A stretch of 64,000 nucleotides of DNA from Actinomyces sp. (GTDB taxonomy: Bacteria; Actinomycetota; Actinomycetes; Actinomycetales; Actinomycetaceae), in the NCBI GenBank assembly GCA_022649165.1, contig JALCNR010000005.1:62001-126000 (forward strand), written 5' to 3'. Each line of letters opens with the position of its first letter. Position 1 is the first letter of the stretch. Of the stretch, positions 52,917 through 62,305 are shown piece by piece. The notes beneath the pieces are model-generated. The model was given only the letters and a program-made list of their open reading frames with translations, had not been told where the DNA came from and made no database searches. The translations under genes were made by a program, and so were the position numbers.

Positions 52917-53162
52917 GGCGTCGACCCCCTCCACCTTGTGCGGGTCCGCCGAAGCGGTTCCCTGATCTGATCAAAATCTGTCGTGGGCCCATCATAGCGT
53001 GGCGCCCTCGGATGCTCACATCCCGGACTGCGACGGACCGGCACGATCGCCGCGATCCTCGCGGTTCTTCGGCGCATCTGCTGTCTGTCCGCGCACGGCG
53101 AACAGGAGACGCGTCACCCTCGCCGCCCTGCCGCGCCAGCGGCGTGGCAAGACGCGGAAAGG

Positions 53163-53477
53163 TCAGGCCCGGTGGCGGCGGACGGCGCGCAGGATCGTGA
53201 GGCCCACGACGGCGGCGGCCCCGGCGGCGACGTACCCCACACGCCGCAGCGCGTCCGGATCGCCTTGGCGGGCGCGGACGATGACGGCCCTGGCCTCCTC
53301 GAGGAGGCCGAGGACCTTGTCCTGGGCGGCCTCCTTGGTCTTCTCGGCGATGCGGGCGGGCTGGAGCTCGGCGACCAGCTGATCGACGGTGCGGCTCATC
53401 TCCCGGCGGGTGGCCTCCAGCTCGGCCTGGATCTCCTCGGGCGTGCGAGTGTCGGAGGAGGTGTTCTGGTCGCTCAC
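53163..53477 (-). CDS. DUF3618 family protein
   Basis: The 104-aa protein has the DUF3618 pattern TPEEIQAELEATRREMSRTVDQL and one C-terminal membrane segment (VGYVAAGAAAVVGLTILRAV). It starts GTG in the stop of the Holin-X gene. The pair is common in actinobacteria and probably works at the membrane; the function is unknown. Confidence 0.85.
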   Translation of the reverse strand: MSDQNTSSDTRTPEEIQAELEATRREMSRTVDQLVAELQPARIAEKTKEAAQDKVLGLLEEARAVIVRARQGDPDALRRVGYVAAGAAAVVGLTILRAVRRHRA

Positions 53478-53911
53478 TTGCCCAGTCCCTTCTTGAAGGC
53501 GTCGACGTCCTGCCGGATCCCCTCCTGGGGGTTCGGCGTGTGCTCCTGCCCCTTCTGGATCAGCTTGACCCCCACGAAGGCCAGGAGGGCGACGAGGACG
53601 AGGAGGAGGGCCAGGACGATCAGCGAGGCCGCCCATTCGGGCAGCGCCACCGCGAGGGCGAGCTCGACGGTGTGGAACAGCCAGCCGAGCATGTAGAGGG
53701 CCAGGACGGCGGCGACAGCCAGGAGCGCGCCGCCGGCGCCGACCTTCTTGAGGAAGGCGGCGGCCTTGGTCTTCGTCAGTTCGATCTCGCCCTGGACCAG
53801 GGAGGAGATCTGCTCCGAGAGCCTGGCGAACAGCTCCCCGACCGTCGCGGGACGCTCCGAGGAGGGGGGCTCTCCGATGTCGGGGGCGGACGATGCCTGA
53901 TCTGTCGCCAT
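53474..53911 (-). CDS. Holin-X (phage holin superfamily) membrane protein
   Basis: The 145-aa protein has the actinobacterial Holin-X pattern: LFARLSEQISSLVQGEIELTKTKAAAFLKK, then two helices (ALLAVAAVLALYMLGWLFHTV and LIVLALLLVLVALLAFVGVKLI). Despite the name, it is chromosomal. It is translationally coupled to DUF3618. Confidence 0.85.
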   Translation of the reverse strand: MATDQASSAPDIGEPPSSERPATVGELFARLSEQISSLVQGEIELTKTKAAAFLKKVGAGGALLAVAAVLALYMLGWLFHTVELALAVALPEWAASLIVLALLLVLVALLAFVGVKLIQKGQEHTPNPQEGIRQDVDAFKKGLGK

Positions 53912-54107
53912 GGCGCGAACTCTCCTTCATCGCTGGTGTCCCCGCCCGGTTCGGCGGCGCCGTCGGGGGCGGCGCTGGACGAGGGGCGGAGAGGGGACGG
54001 TTGACGGCGGCGCGGCCCGGGGGCTGGCGCTTGGTGACCAGTGTGGCACGTCGCGGCGCCGGGCGGGGGCGCGACCACGGCCCCCTCGGGCGCGGATCGG
54101 GTGGTGC

Positions 54108-55418
54108 TCAGTCCTGCGGCATGATCGGCCCGGGCAGGTCTCCGAGGATGCGTTGGGCCTGGTCGACGACGCGGGCGGAGTCCTCGGGCAGGGTCTTGGT
54201 CGGCGAGAGCCGGTTGAGGGAGGCCTGGACGGCCTCGGCGCCGAGTTCCTCGCGCAGCGCGTCATGGGCGGCGGCCGACCGGGCGGCCGCCTGGTCGATG
54301 GCCCGGACCTGCTCGACCGCCAGCAGGGCGATCTCCTGGGTGCGCGGATCCTCCTCTGGGAGACGGATCCCGGGCGCCGCGACCGGCGCGGCGCCCGGGG
54401 CGCCGTCTCCGCCGCCCGCGACGGGCAGCCTCGGGATCCGGCTGGAGCGGGAGGCGGCGCCGGGCGGCGGCTCGGGGGCGCGGCGCGCGGGCTGCGGAAT
54501 CTGCCAGGTCCGCTGCGGGGCGCCGCCGCCTTCGCCCTCGGCAGGGGATTGGGCGCCACCGGCGGGCGAGTCGTCGCGCGAGGCGAGGACGGTGAGCACG
54601 TCCCCGACGGACGGCGACATGAGGGTCCCCAGGGCCCGGCCGCCGGAGAGGATGACAGCCCGGTCGGCCCGGGCGGCGACCGCCGGGTCCCGGGTGGCGA
54701 TGACGATCGCGCACCCCAGGTCGGAGGCCGCGGTCCGCAGGAGAGCGAGGATCTCCTCGGCGGGGGCGGCCTCGAGGCCGCCGGCGGGCTCGTCGGCCAG
54801 GAGGACAACGGGCGCGGCGACCAGGGCGCGCGCGACCGCGACGCGGCGCCTGAGGCCGGCGCTCAGCTCGGAGGGGCCGAGGTCGAGGACGTCTCCGAGC
54901 CCGGCTGCGGCGATGACGGACTCCAGGCGTTCCCGCGTCACGGGGACTCCGGCGATGGAGGCGGCCAGCAGGATGTTCTGCCGGACCGTGAGCGCGGGCG
55001 CCAGGCCGGGGTCCTCGAAGACCAGGCCGACGCGGGCGCGCCTCGGGTTCGGGCGCTCGGCGTCATCCGGGGCCGGCGTCACGACGTCCTCGCCCTTGAG
55101 CAGGACCGTTCCGCCCGCGGCCGGCTCCAGGCCGGCGAGCACCCGCAGGAGCGCCGGCGCATCGGAGCCCGCAGTGCCGATGAGGGCCGTGACGGTGCCG
55201 CGCATGACGTCGAGGTCGAGGCCCCCGGCCGCTCCCGTGTCCGCGCCTTCGCCGGCCGGGTGCAGGCGAAGCCCGCGCGCGGCCAGGACGGTGCCCTCGG
55301 GGAGCCGGGGGAGGGCCGGGGCGGCGGGGGCCGCCGCCTGCTGATCGCGCTCACGGCGGCTCCAGGGCCACAGTCTCCGGCGACGGGGCTTGGTGTGGGA
55401 CGACGTCATGGTTCCCAT
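54108..55418 (-). CDS. ABC ATPase-like protein with degenerate P-loop
   Basis: The 436-aa protein has an ABC fold at about 40-260 but lacks key residues: Walker A reads LIGTAGSDAPALLR, with no GKS/T, and the switch region VIATRDPAV has Arg for His. The signature LSAGLRRRVAVARAL and Walker B VVLLADEPAGGLE are intact. A Pro/Gly/Ala linker leads to a helical C-terminal domain (ALLAVEQVRAIDQAAARSAA). I chose 55418 (GAGGGGACA before ATG). It may pair with a complete ATPase elsewhere, or be a regulatory pseudo-ATPase. Confidence 0.75.
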   Translation of the reverse strand: MGTMTSSHTKPRRRRLWPWSRRERDQQAAAPAAPALPRLPEGTVLAARGLRLHPAGEGADTGAAGGLDLDVMRGTVTALIGTAGSDAPALLRVLAGLEPAAGGTVLLKGEDVVTPAPDDAERPNPRRARVGLVFEDPGLAPALTVRQNILLAASIAGVPVTRERLESVIAAAGLGDVLDLGPSELSAGLRRRVAVARALVAAPVVLLADEPAGGLEAAPAEEILALLRTAASDLGCAIVIATRDPAVAARADRAVILSGGRALGTLMSPSVGDVLTVLASRDDSPAGGAQSPAEGEGGGAPQRTWQIPQPARRAPEPPPGAASRSSRIPRLPVAGGGDGAPGAAPVAAPGIRLPEEDPRTQEIALLAVEQVRAIDQAAARSAAAHDALREELGAEAVQASLNRLSPTKTLPEDSARVVDQAQRILGDLPGPIMPQD

Positions 55419-55518
55419 TGTCCCCTCGCGGGTCGCGCTCGGGGGCGTGGGGATCGGCGTGGGGGAGTTTCGGGGGAGCCCTGTCCCGATGCGGGTCGCC
55501 TGCCGGCGGGCAGACAAG

Positions 55519-55549
55519 GACCCCGGGACTCCAACGGAATCCCGGGGTC
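55519..55549 (-). terminator. Terminator of the tRNA cluster
   Basis: GACCCCGGGA (55519-55528) and TCCCGGGGTC (55540-55549) form a perfect 10-bp stem 4 bp after the 3' end of tRNA-Phe. Confidence 0.75.
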
Positions 55550-55553
55550 TCGG

Positions 55554-55626
55554 TGGCTCCGACCGGCGTCGATCCGGTGACCTCCCGATTTTCAGTCGGA
55601 CGCTCTACCAACTGAGCTACAGAGCC
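55554..55626 (-). tRNA. tRNA-Phe (GAA)
   Basis: The 73-nt gene folds as a cloverleaf: acceptor GGCTCTG with CGGAGCC, D-arm AGCTCAGTTGGTAGAGC, anticodon loop CTGAAAA (GAA) and T-arm GGATCGACGCC. CCA is not encoded. Confidence 0.95.
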
Positions 55627-55653
55627 AAGACCAGATCTTGCGATCAAGGCCGG

Positions 55654-55727
55654 CGACCCCGACGGGACTTGAACCCGCGACCTCCGCCGTGACAGGGCGG
55701 CGCGCTAACCAGCTGCGCTACGGGGCC
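55654..55727 (-). tRNA. tRNA-Asp (GTC)
   Basis: The 74-nt gene has acceptor GGCCCCG with CGGGGTC, anticodon stem-loop CCGCCCTGTCACGGCGG (GTC) and T-loop GGTTCAAGTCC. It lies between tRNA-Glu and tRNA-Phe. Confidence 0.95.
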
Positions 55728-55788
55728 TCGGACGGGCTGACCCGTCCGGGCCGCCCTCCTGCGGCTCTGACCGAGGTTCTCCGAGGAG

Positions 55789-55861
55789 TACCCCCAACGG
55801 GATTCGAACCCGTGTCGTCGCCGTGAAAGGGCGATGTCCTGGGCCACTAGACGATGGGGGC
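55789..55861 (-). tRNA. tRNA-Glu (TTC)
   Basis: The 73-nt gene begins GCCCCCATCGTCTAG and has the anticodon loop CTTTCAC (TTC) and T-loop GTTCGAATCCC. It is the first gene of a Glu-Asp-Phe cluster, an order common in actinobacteria. Confidence 0.95.
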
Positions 55862-56011
55862 CCGGTGGCCACCCGGACCGTGCTCCGAAGAACGCGACCC
55901 GAGGACGAGGAAGATCATACGCAGGTCTCGACGCCCAAGGCAAAACACGGACCTGTGAGGACGCTCACCGCGCCTCAGCGGAGTCTCAGCACGTGCTCCT
56001 ACGCTGGAGCC

Positions 56012-58108
56012 ATGCTGTCCACGATCCTGACGACCCTGCCGCAGGCGGCGTCGCTGCCCGCGGCCCCGCTGTCCGCGGTCGGGCTCCCCGCGGCCCTGCG
56101 TCCTCTGGCGGAGGGGGAGGACGCGGTCGCCGGCGCCCTCAACGCCGGGCGCCTGCTGCTGGCGATCGCGATCGGCGTGGTCGCCGGGGCCGCTCTCGCT
56201 TTCCTCGTGTCGATGCTGCTCAAGGCCGCCTTCGCCCGCTCGAAGATGCTCTCGGCGATGCTCGGGCGCATGCGGGGGCCGGCGTACTGGGCGCTGATGG
56301 CGTGGGGGGCGTGGGCCGGCCAGTCCGTCCTCCTGTCCGACACGGATCTGTCCCAGCTGGCCAACGGGGCGCTGGTCGCCGTCCTCAAGAAGGTCCTCCT
56401 GGTGCTCGCCATCTCGGCGACGACCTGGGTGGTCTTCGCCGCCACCTGGATCGTCGAGGACGCGGCCCGGCTGCGCCACACCGCCGACCTCGGCCGCTCG
56501 CGCCGCTATGAGACGCAGGCGCAGGTGCTGCGCCGCGTCCTTCAGGCGATCGTCGTCATTCTGGGAGTCGGCTGGGCGGTGTTCACCACCTTCCCCGAGG
56601 CCAAGCAGGTCCTCTCCGCCGTGCTGGCCTCCGCCGGCGTGCTCTCCGTGGTCGCCGGCCTGGCGGCCCAGTCGACTCTCGGGAACGTCTTCGCGGGGAT
56701 CCAGTTGGCCTTCACCGACGCCATCCGCGTGGGCGACGTCGTGGTCGCCGGCCCCGATGGGGACTCCGGGGCGATTGAGGAGATCACGCTCACCTATGTC
56801 GTCGTGCGGGTGTGGGATGAGCGCCGCCTCATCATGCCCTCGACGTACTTCACCAGCCAGCCCTTCCAGAACTGGACCCGCCGGGCCGCCAAGCAGCTGG
56901 GCACGGTCGAACTGACCCTGGACTGGGGGGCGCCCATGGCTCAGATCCGGGCTCGCGTCGAGCAGCTCCTCCTGGCCACCGACCTGTGGGACGGGCGCAC
57001 GTGGAATGTGCAGATGACGGATTCGGACCGCGACTCCGTCACCGTGCGCGTCCTCGTGTCGGCGAAGGATTCCGGAGACCTGTGGGATCTGCGCTGCTAC
57101 CTGCGCGAGAACCTGGTCTCCTGGCTGGCCGACGAGGAGGCCTGGACCCGTCCGGTCACCCGCGTCCAGCAGCAGCAGACCGTCACGGTCGAGCACGACG
57201 AGTCCCATGAGCTCGTCGCCCGCCTGGCGGCCGAGCTCTCCGGCATCGCGGGCAGCGCCGCCGACACGGGCGCGCCCGGTGCGGACGCCTCCCCCGGGCC
57301 GTCTGGATCGGCCTCCGCGGATCCGGCCCCTGCCGGGTCCCATTCAGACGAGGGCGTCCCTGCCGGCCGGATCGAGACACCGCTGGACGCCTTCCACGCC
57401 GCACGCCTCCAGGCCGCCCGGCGGCGCGCGAAGCGGGCGCGCCGCCGGGCCATGGCCGAGCGCCAGCGCGCCAGCGCCGAGGGCAGGGCGGCCGGAGGGG
57501 CCCCGGCCGGGTCGGCCGGTGGAGACGCCCCGACGCCGTCCGTCTCAGAGGCCCTCCCCGCCTCCGGCGGTGTGGACGACGACCGCACTCGTCTGTTCAC
57601 TCAGACCGAGTTGCTCGCCATCGCCCAGAGGTACGCGGCGAAAGGGGAACAGCAGGGGGAACGGAGGGCGGACCGGGACCAGGACCAGGCGCCGGTCCGC
57701 GAGGCGGCGCCCTCTCCGCAGGCCGATCCGGCGCCGGCCGTCATGACGGCGACGACGACGGGCGGGCGGGGCGAGCGCCTCTACTCCGGCTCGCCCGACG
57801 CGGAGGAGCGGCGGTCCGTGTTCGCGGGGCCCGGCGAGGACGCGCTGGCCGAGCGCGAGGAGGCGGCCAGGCTGCGCGCGGCGCAGAAGGGCCCGGTTCC
57901 CGATGCCGTGGCGAAGGACGGCGGCCCCGCGGACCCGCGCGAGCCCGGAGACGGCCGCCAGGACGGCGGCGTCCGCGGGGAGGGCCGCCAGGGGGGCCAC
58001 GACGACGGCGAGGGCGCGCCGGACCGCACGCGCCTGCTCCCGGCGATCCAGCCGGGATCCGCGGACGAGGACGATCCTCGGGGACCGTCACGACCGTCCA
58101 GGGGCTGA
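56012..58108 (+). CDS. MscS-type mechanosensitive channel with long cytoplasmic tail
   Basis: The 698-aa protein has four or five N-terminal helices, the MscS pore helix and beta-domain ([46 protein letters not shown] near 210-250) and [18 protein letters not shown]. The tail of about 300 residues is low in complexity: Ala/Arg-rich, then acidic, with repeated DDDRTRLF and PDRTRLLP motifs and [18 protein letters not shown]. That is far longer than the 286-aa E. coli channel. The ATG at 56012 lies after tRNA-Glu; a frame extending up to 55823 would cross the tRNA. The tail may bind a partner or be phosphorylated. Confidence 0.85.
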   Translation: MLSTILTTLPQAASLPAAPLSAVGLPAALRPLAEGEDAVAGALNAGRLLLAIAIGVVAGAALAFLVSMLLKAAFARSKMLSAMLGRMRGPAYWALMAWGAWAGQSVLLSDTDLSQLANGALVAVLKKVLLVLAISATTWVVFAATWIVEDAARLRHTADLGRSRRYETQAQVLRRVLQAIVVILGVGWAVFTTFPEAKQVLSAVLASAGVLSVVAGLAAQSTLGNVFAGIQLAFTDAIRVGDVVVAGPDGDSGAIEEITLTYVVVRVWDERRLIMPSTYFTSQPFQNWTRRAAKQLGTVELTLDWGAPMAQIRARVEQLLLATDLWDGRTWNVQMTDSDRDSVTVRVLVSAKDSGDLWDLRCYLRENLVSWLADEEAWTRPVTRVQQQQTVTVEHDESHELVARLAAELSGIAGSAADTGAPGADASPGPSGSASADPAPAGSHSDEGVPAGRIETPLDAFHAARLQAARRRAKRARRRAMAERQRASAEGRAAGGAPAGSAGGDAPTPSVSEALPASGGVDDDRTRLFTQTELLAIAQRYAAKGEQQGERRADRDQDQAPVREAAPSPQADPAPAVMTATTTGGRGERLYSGSPDAEERRSVFAGPGEDALAEREEAARLRAAQKGPVPDAVAKDGGPADPREPGDGRQDGGVRGEGRQGGHDDGEGAPDRTRLLPAIQPGSADEDDPRGPSRPSRG

Positions 58109-58200
58109 CCGCCGTGGCGCCGGCCGGCGCTCGCGCGGGGCCGCACGGGGCCGGCCGTCCACCCGTGGCGCGCCCGGCCGGTCGCGCGGACAATGGTCCC

Positions 58201-58650
58201 ATGGCCCAGATCCTGAACGACGGCCCGGCACGGCGCAGCGAGATCGAATGGCGCCGCGTGCTGGATCCGATGGAGTACCACGTCCTGCGCGAGGCCGGCA
58301 CGGAGCGCCCCTGGACGGGCGCTCTGCTCGACGAGCACCGCGAAGGCATCTACCGCTGCCGCGCCTGCGGGGCGGAGCTGTTCCGCTCGGCGACGAAGTT
58401 CGACTCCCACTGCGGGTGGCCCAGCTTCTACGATCCGCAGGAGGCCGCGGTGACGACCTCGGTCGACACCTCGCACGGCATGGTGCGCACCGAGGTGCGC
58501 TGCGCGCGCTGCGGCTCGCACCTGGGGCATGTCTTCGACGATGCGCCCGACCAGCCGACCGGCCAGCGCTACTGCATGAACTCCGTCTCACTGACCTTCG
58601 AGCCCGGCGCCGCGGGCGCGCCCGGCACGGAGGGGGCGGCCGCCGGGTAG
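58201..58650 (+). CDS. msrB: Peptide-methionine (R)-S-oxide reductase
   Basis: The 149-aa enzyme repairs methionine-R-sulfoxide. It has zinc Cys pairs CRAC (near 53) and CARC (near 102), [13 protein letters not shown] and the catalytic Cys in RYCMNSVSL near 125. The start ATG at 58201 gives the standard length. It is cytoplasmic. Confidence 0.95.
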   Translation: MAQILNDGPARRSEIEWRRVLDPMEYHVLREAGTERPWTGALLDEHREGIYRCRACGAELFRSATKFDSHCGWPSFYDPQEAAVTTSVDTSHGMVRTEVRCARCGSHLGHVFDDAPDQPTGQRYCMNSVSLTFEPGAAGAPGTEGAAAG

Positions 58651-58753
58651 CGCGGGGACGTCCTCGTCCCTCCCCTGCCGAGCGGGATGTGACAGACGTC
58701 CAGCCGCCGGCGGGTGAGGGATCGACCCGGCGGGGAGTGGCACGCTTGGGGGC

Positions 58754-59659
58754 GTGGCATCCCCCTCCTCCCTGGGCGGCGCGCGCGCCGTGGTGAATCG
58801 CGTTCCGGCTCCGTTCTTCATCGTCGGGTCCGGGCTGGTCCAGTACATCGGCGCCGCCGTCGCGGTGTGGCTGTTCACGGTGATGGAGCCGGCCTCGGTG
58901 GCCTGGTGGAGGCTCGCGGTGGGGGCCGTCGTGCTACTCGCGTGGCGCCGGCCGTGGCGCGACGGCCTGACCCGGCGCGACCTGTGGGCCTCGGCCGTGT
59001 TCGGAGTGGCCCTGGCGGCCATGAACACCGCCTTCTACGAGGCGATCAGCCGCCTGCCGCTGGGGGTGGCCGTGTCGCTGGAGTTCCTCGGGCCGGTCGC
59101 GGTGGCCGTCTGGCGCGGGCGGGGGGCGGGTCCGCGGGTGGCGGCCGCGCTCGCCCTGGCGGGCGTCATGGCGATCGGCGGTCTGGGGCTGGACCTCGGC
59201 GCGCCCGGCGTGGGCGTTGGAATCGCCTGGGTGCTGGGCGCCGCAGCGATGTGGGCCGCCTACATCGTGCTGGGGCAGCGGATCGCGCAGGAGCGGTCGG
59301 GGATCACGAACCTGGCGCTCGGATGCGCGACCGGATCGCTGGTCCTGGCCCCGCTGCTGGCACCCGGGGGCGCCCCCGCCCTGCACTCCTGGCAGGCGGC
59401 CCTGGCGGTGGTCGCGGTCGGCGTCCTGTCCACGGTGCTCCCGCTGTCGTTGGAGGCCCTGGCGCTCAGCCGTCTGAGCGCCTCGACGTTCGCGCTGCTC
59501 ACAGCCTTGCTTCCCGCGACTTCGGCGGTGATCGGCGCCCTCATGCTCCACCAGCTCCCCGGCGCGTGGGAGCTGGTGGGGCTGGCGCTCGTGTCGGTGG
59601 CGGTGTGGCTGGCGTCGCGCTCGGGGGAGGACGCCGCGTCAGCCGGAGAAGGCGACTGA
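58754..59659 (+). CDS. EamA-family exporter (RhtA-like)
   Basis: The 301-aa membrane protein has ten hydrophobic helices in two EamA halves. LPLGVAVSLEFLGPVAVAVW near 99 and LSRLSASTFALLTALLPATSAVIGALMLHQ near 240 are the repeated core, as in RhtA-type amino-acid or metabolite exporters. The start is GTG at 58754. Substrate is unknown. Confidence 0.85.
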   Translation: MASPSSLGGARAVVNRVPAPFFIVGSGLVQYIGAAVAVWLFTVMEPASVAWWRLAVGAVVLLAWRRPWRDGLTRRDLWASAVFGVALAAMNTAFYEAISRLPLGVAVSLEFLGPVAVAVWRGRGAGPRVAAALALAGVMAIGGLGLDLGAPGVGVGIAWVLGAAAMWAAYIVLGQRIAQERSGITNLALGCATGSLVLAPLLAPGGAPALHSWQAALAVVAVGVLSTVLPLSLEALALSRLSASTFALLTALLPATSAVIGALMLHQLPGAWELVGLALVSVAVWLASRSGEDAASAGEGD

Positions 59660-59852
59660 CGACTCGAGGTCCGAGGAGGCCCCTGCGCGCGCCGGTGGGG
59701 ACGGGGGACCTGAGGACCTTGTCCCGCCCCGACGCCGGTCCCTAGCGTGGGAGTGACGCCGGGACGGGGGCGGGCAATCGGATGCCCGAAGGCCCGCGCG
59801 CGCAGACGCGCAGGCCTCCCCGACCGCTCGGCGTCCGGACAGAGGAGCAGAC

Positions 59853-61007
59853 ATGACCGTCCATCGCATGATCTGGAACCAGACCGCCTACTTCGGAGCC
59901 GGGGCCATCGGCGTGATCCCCGACGAGGTCGCCTCCCGCGGATTCACCAAGGCGTTCGTCGTCACCGACCAGGTCCTGGTCGACACGGGCGTGGCGGCTC
60001 GCGTCACCGATCTGTTGGAGGGCGCGGGCCTTCCCTTCACCATGTTCACCGATGTCAAGCCGAACCCGCCGGTCGAGAACGTCCTGGCCGGTCTGGCCGC
60101 GTTCCGGGAGTTCGGCGCCGACGTGCTGATCTCGATCGGCGGCGGCTCGCCGCAGGACACCTGCAAGGCCATCGGCATCATCGCCGCGAACCCGGAGTTC
60201 TCCGACGTCGTCTCCTTGGAGGGGGCGGCGTCGACGAGGAACCCGTCCGTCCCGATCATCGCGATCCCCACGACGGCGGGCACGGCCTCGGAGACGACCA
60301 TCAACTATGTCATCACGGACACCGCGCACCGCCGGAAGTTCGTGTGCGTGGACCCGCACGACATCCCGGTCCTGGCGATCGTCGACCCGGAGATGATGGC
60401 CACGGCCCCCCGCTCCCTCAAGGTGGCCACGGGGCTGGACGCCCTCACCCACGCCATCGAGGGCTTCGTGACGCCGGGAGCGTTCGAGCTGTCCGACATG
60501 TTCCACCTCACCGCGATCCGGATGATCGCCGGATCGCTTCCGGCGGCGGCCGACGGGGACGCCGAGGCCATGGACCGGATGGCGATGGCGCAGTACATCG
60601 CCGGCATGGGCTATTCGAACGTCGGCCTGGGCCTGGTCCACGGCATGGCGCACCCGCTGGGCGCGTTCTTCGGGGCGCCCCACGGCGTAGCCAACGGCAT
60701 CCTGCTGCCGACCGTCCTGGAGTACAACGCGCCCTTCACCGGGGAGAAGTACCGCGACATCGCGGCCGCGTTCGGCGTCGAGGGCGCCGCCACCCGGCCC
60801 ATCGAGGAGGTCCGGGCGGAGGCGGTCGCCACGATCCGCGACCTGGCGGTCTCCCTGGGCAACCCGACGCGGATCTCGGAGGTCGGCGCCACCGAGGCGG
60901 ACGTCGAGCCGCTGGCCCGGGCGGCCTTCGAGGACGTGTGCACCGGGGGCAACCCGAGGACACCGACCGTCGAGGAGATCGCGCAGCTGTACCGGTCCCT
61001 CCTGTGA
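59853..61007 (+). CDS. fucO: Iron-containing alcohol dehydrogenase, lactaldehyde reductase-like
   Basis: The 384-aa enzyme is a group III dehydrogenase close to FucO. GGGSPQDTCKAIGI near 97 binds NAD; the metal site is in LDALTHAIEGFVTPGA near 195 and LVHGMAHPLGAFFGAPHGVANGILLP near 265 (three His). FucO reduces lactaldehyde to 1,2-propanediol during fucose breakdown; other diol or butanol substrates are possible. The ATG follows AGAGGAGCAGAC. No fucose genes are near. Confidence 0.85.
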   Translation: MTVHRMIWNQTAYFGAGAIGVIPDEVASRGFTKAFVVTDQVLVDTGVAARVTDLLEGAGLPFTMFTDVKPNPPVENVLAGLAAFREFGADVLISIGGGSPQDTCKAIGIIAANPEFSDVVSLEGAASTRNPSVPIIAIPTTAGTASETTINYVITDTAHRRKFVCVDPHDIPVLAIVDPEMMATAPRSLKVATGLDALTHAIEGFVTPGAFELSDMFHLTAIRMIAGSLPAAADGDAEAMDRMAMAQYIAGMGYSNVGLGLVHGMAHPLGAFFGAPHGVANGILLPTVLEYNAPFTGEKYRDIAAAFGVEGAATRPIEEVRAEAVATIRDLAVSLGNPTRISEVGATEADVEPLARAAFEDVCTGGNPRTPTVEEIAQLYRSLL

Positions 61008-61014
61008 GGGACGC

Positions 61015-61053
61015 GCCGCCTGCCGGCCCGGCGGAGTCAGGCCGGCAGGCGGC
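61015..61053. terminator. Bidirectional terminator between convergent genes
   Basis: GCCGCCTGCCGGCC (61015-61028) and GGCCGGCAGGCGGC (61040-61053) form a perfect 14-bp stem; the right arm overlaps the end of the MFS gene (its stop is at 61037). It can serve both the fucO-like gene and the MFS gene. Confidence 0.75.
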
Positions 61054-62305
61054 CGCCCTCGTGCCCGGAGGCGCGGCGCGCGAGGAACTGGAAGGATCCC
61101 CACGCCCCCGCCACGCCGACGACCATGACGACCACCATCGGGACGGCGGTGCTGCCGCCTCCCATCGTCGCCAGCGGCGCGGAGACGGCGGAGGCGGTGG
61201 ACTGGACGAGGCCCTGGATCGCGGAGGCGGCGCCGGCGTTGCCGCGCGCCAGCCCCAGGCCGACGGCGGAGGAGTTGCCGAAGATGAAGGCCTGGGCGGC
61301 CATCAGCCCCGCGAACCCGAGGCACAGAGGGACGAGGGCCGTGTCCCACACCGCCACGGTCACCACCAGCAGCACCACGGAGGAGCCGGAGATCGTGAGG
61401 CCCATGCGGATGAGGGCCTCCGGAGAGCGCCACCCGATGAGCCGGGCGTTGGCCAGCGTGCACACGATGTTGAGGAGCGCGTTCGCGGCGAAGACCATCG
61501 AGAAGGCCAGCGGCGTGAGGCCCTTCTGCTCCTGGAGGACGTAGGAGGCGTTCGCGATGTAGCCGAACATGCAGAAGCCGGAGAAGGCGCTGGTCAGCAT
61601 GAACCCGTTGAACGCCCGGATGCGCAGGACCTGGCCGATGCCCCGGACGATCTGCGTGGCGCCGCCGGAATGGCGCGATCCCACGGGCAGCGACTCCGGC
61701 ACGTACCTCCAGGCCAGGCCGGACATCACCACGCCGAACGCGGAGAGCGCCCAGAACACGGCCTGCCACGGCCAGCGTGTGACCATGACGCCGCCCACCA
61801 CGGGCGCGATCATGGGGGCCAGCCCGCCCAGGGCCTGCAGGAGGGACATCGTGCGCGCCAGGACGTTGCCGTGGGCCAGATCGACGAGGACGGCGCGTCC
61901 GACGGCGGCGGCCACTCCGCCGCCGAGGCCCTGGAGCAACCGCCCGGCGATGAGGACCCAGATGCCGGGCGCCAGCGCGCAGATGACCGCCCCCGCGGTG
62001 CAGACCAGGCCGCCGATGATGAGAGGCCGGCGGCGGCCGAGCTGGTCGGAGACGACGCCTCCCAGGATCTGGCCCAGCCCCATGCCGATGAAGAAGGCCG
62101 TCAGGGTCAGGCCCACGAGGGAGGCCGTGGTCCCCAGGTCCTCGGTGACGTGGGGGAATGCCGGGGAGTACATGTCCGTGCTGAACGGGGGCACCGCGTT
62201 CTGCACGGCCAGTGTCACCAGGAGGGCGACGCTGAGAGCCCCGCCGCGTCCGGGCGTGGCGGGGGAGCGGTCGTCGCGGTCATCAGGCGGGGTGTGATCA
62301 GTCAT
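61037..62305 (-). CDS. MFS transporter, Bcr/CflA drug-efflux type
   Basis: The 422-aa, 12-helix carrier has the Bcr/CflA pattern: FSTDMYSPAFPHVTEDLG after helix 1, then GQILGGVVSDQLGRRRPLIIGG (motif A) and GRLLQGLGGGVAAAVGRAVLVDL. It would export drugs or metabolites with proton exchange. It overlaps the next gene by 8 bp. As the third gene after a MarR regulator it is probably induced by ligand. Confidence 0.88.
   Translation of the reverse strand: MTDHTPPDDRDDRSPATPGRGGALSVALLVTLAVQNAVPPFSTDMYSPAFPHVTEDLGTTASLVGLTLTAFFIGMGLGQILGGVVSDQLGRRRPLIIGGLVCTAGAVICALAPGIWVLIAGRLLQGLGGGVAAAVGRAVLVDLAHGNVLARTMSLLQALGGLAPMIAPVVGGVMVTRWPWQAVFWALSAFGVVMSGLAWRYVPESLPVGSRHSGGATQIVRGIGQVLRIRAFNGFMLTSAFSGFCMFGYIANASYVLQEQKGLTPLAFSMVFAANALLNIVCTLANARLIGWRSPEALIRMGLTISGSSVVLLVVTVAVWDTALVPLCLGFAGLMAAQAFIFGNSSAVGLGLARGNAGAASAIQGLVQSTASAVSAPLATMGGGSTAVPMVVVMVVGVAGAWGSFQFLARRASGHEGGRLPA

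Noticed and set aside
53474-53911. Prophage signal from holin-type names (also 45156-45530)
   Set aside because: Both are common chromosomal actinobacterial membrane proteins; no lysin, capsid, tail or integrase genes are nearby.
55823-56011. Longer start for the MscS gene
   Set aside because: It would cross the tRNA-Glu gene and add sequence without family features; the ATG at 56012 begins the first hydrophobic segment.
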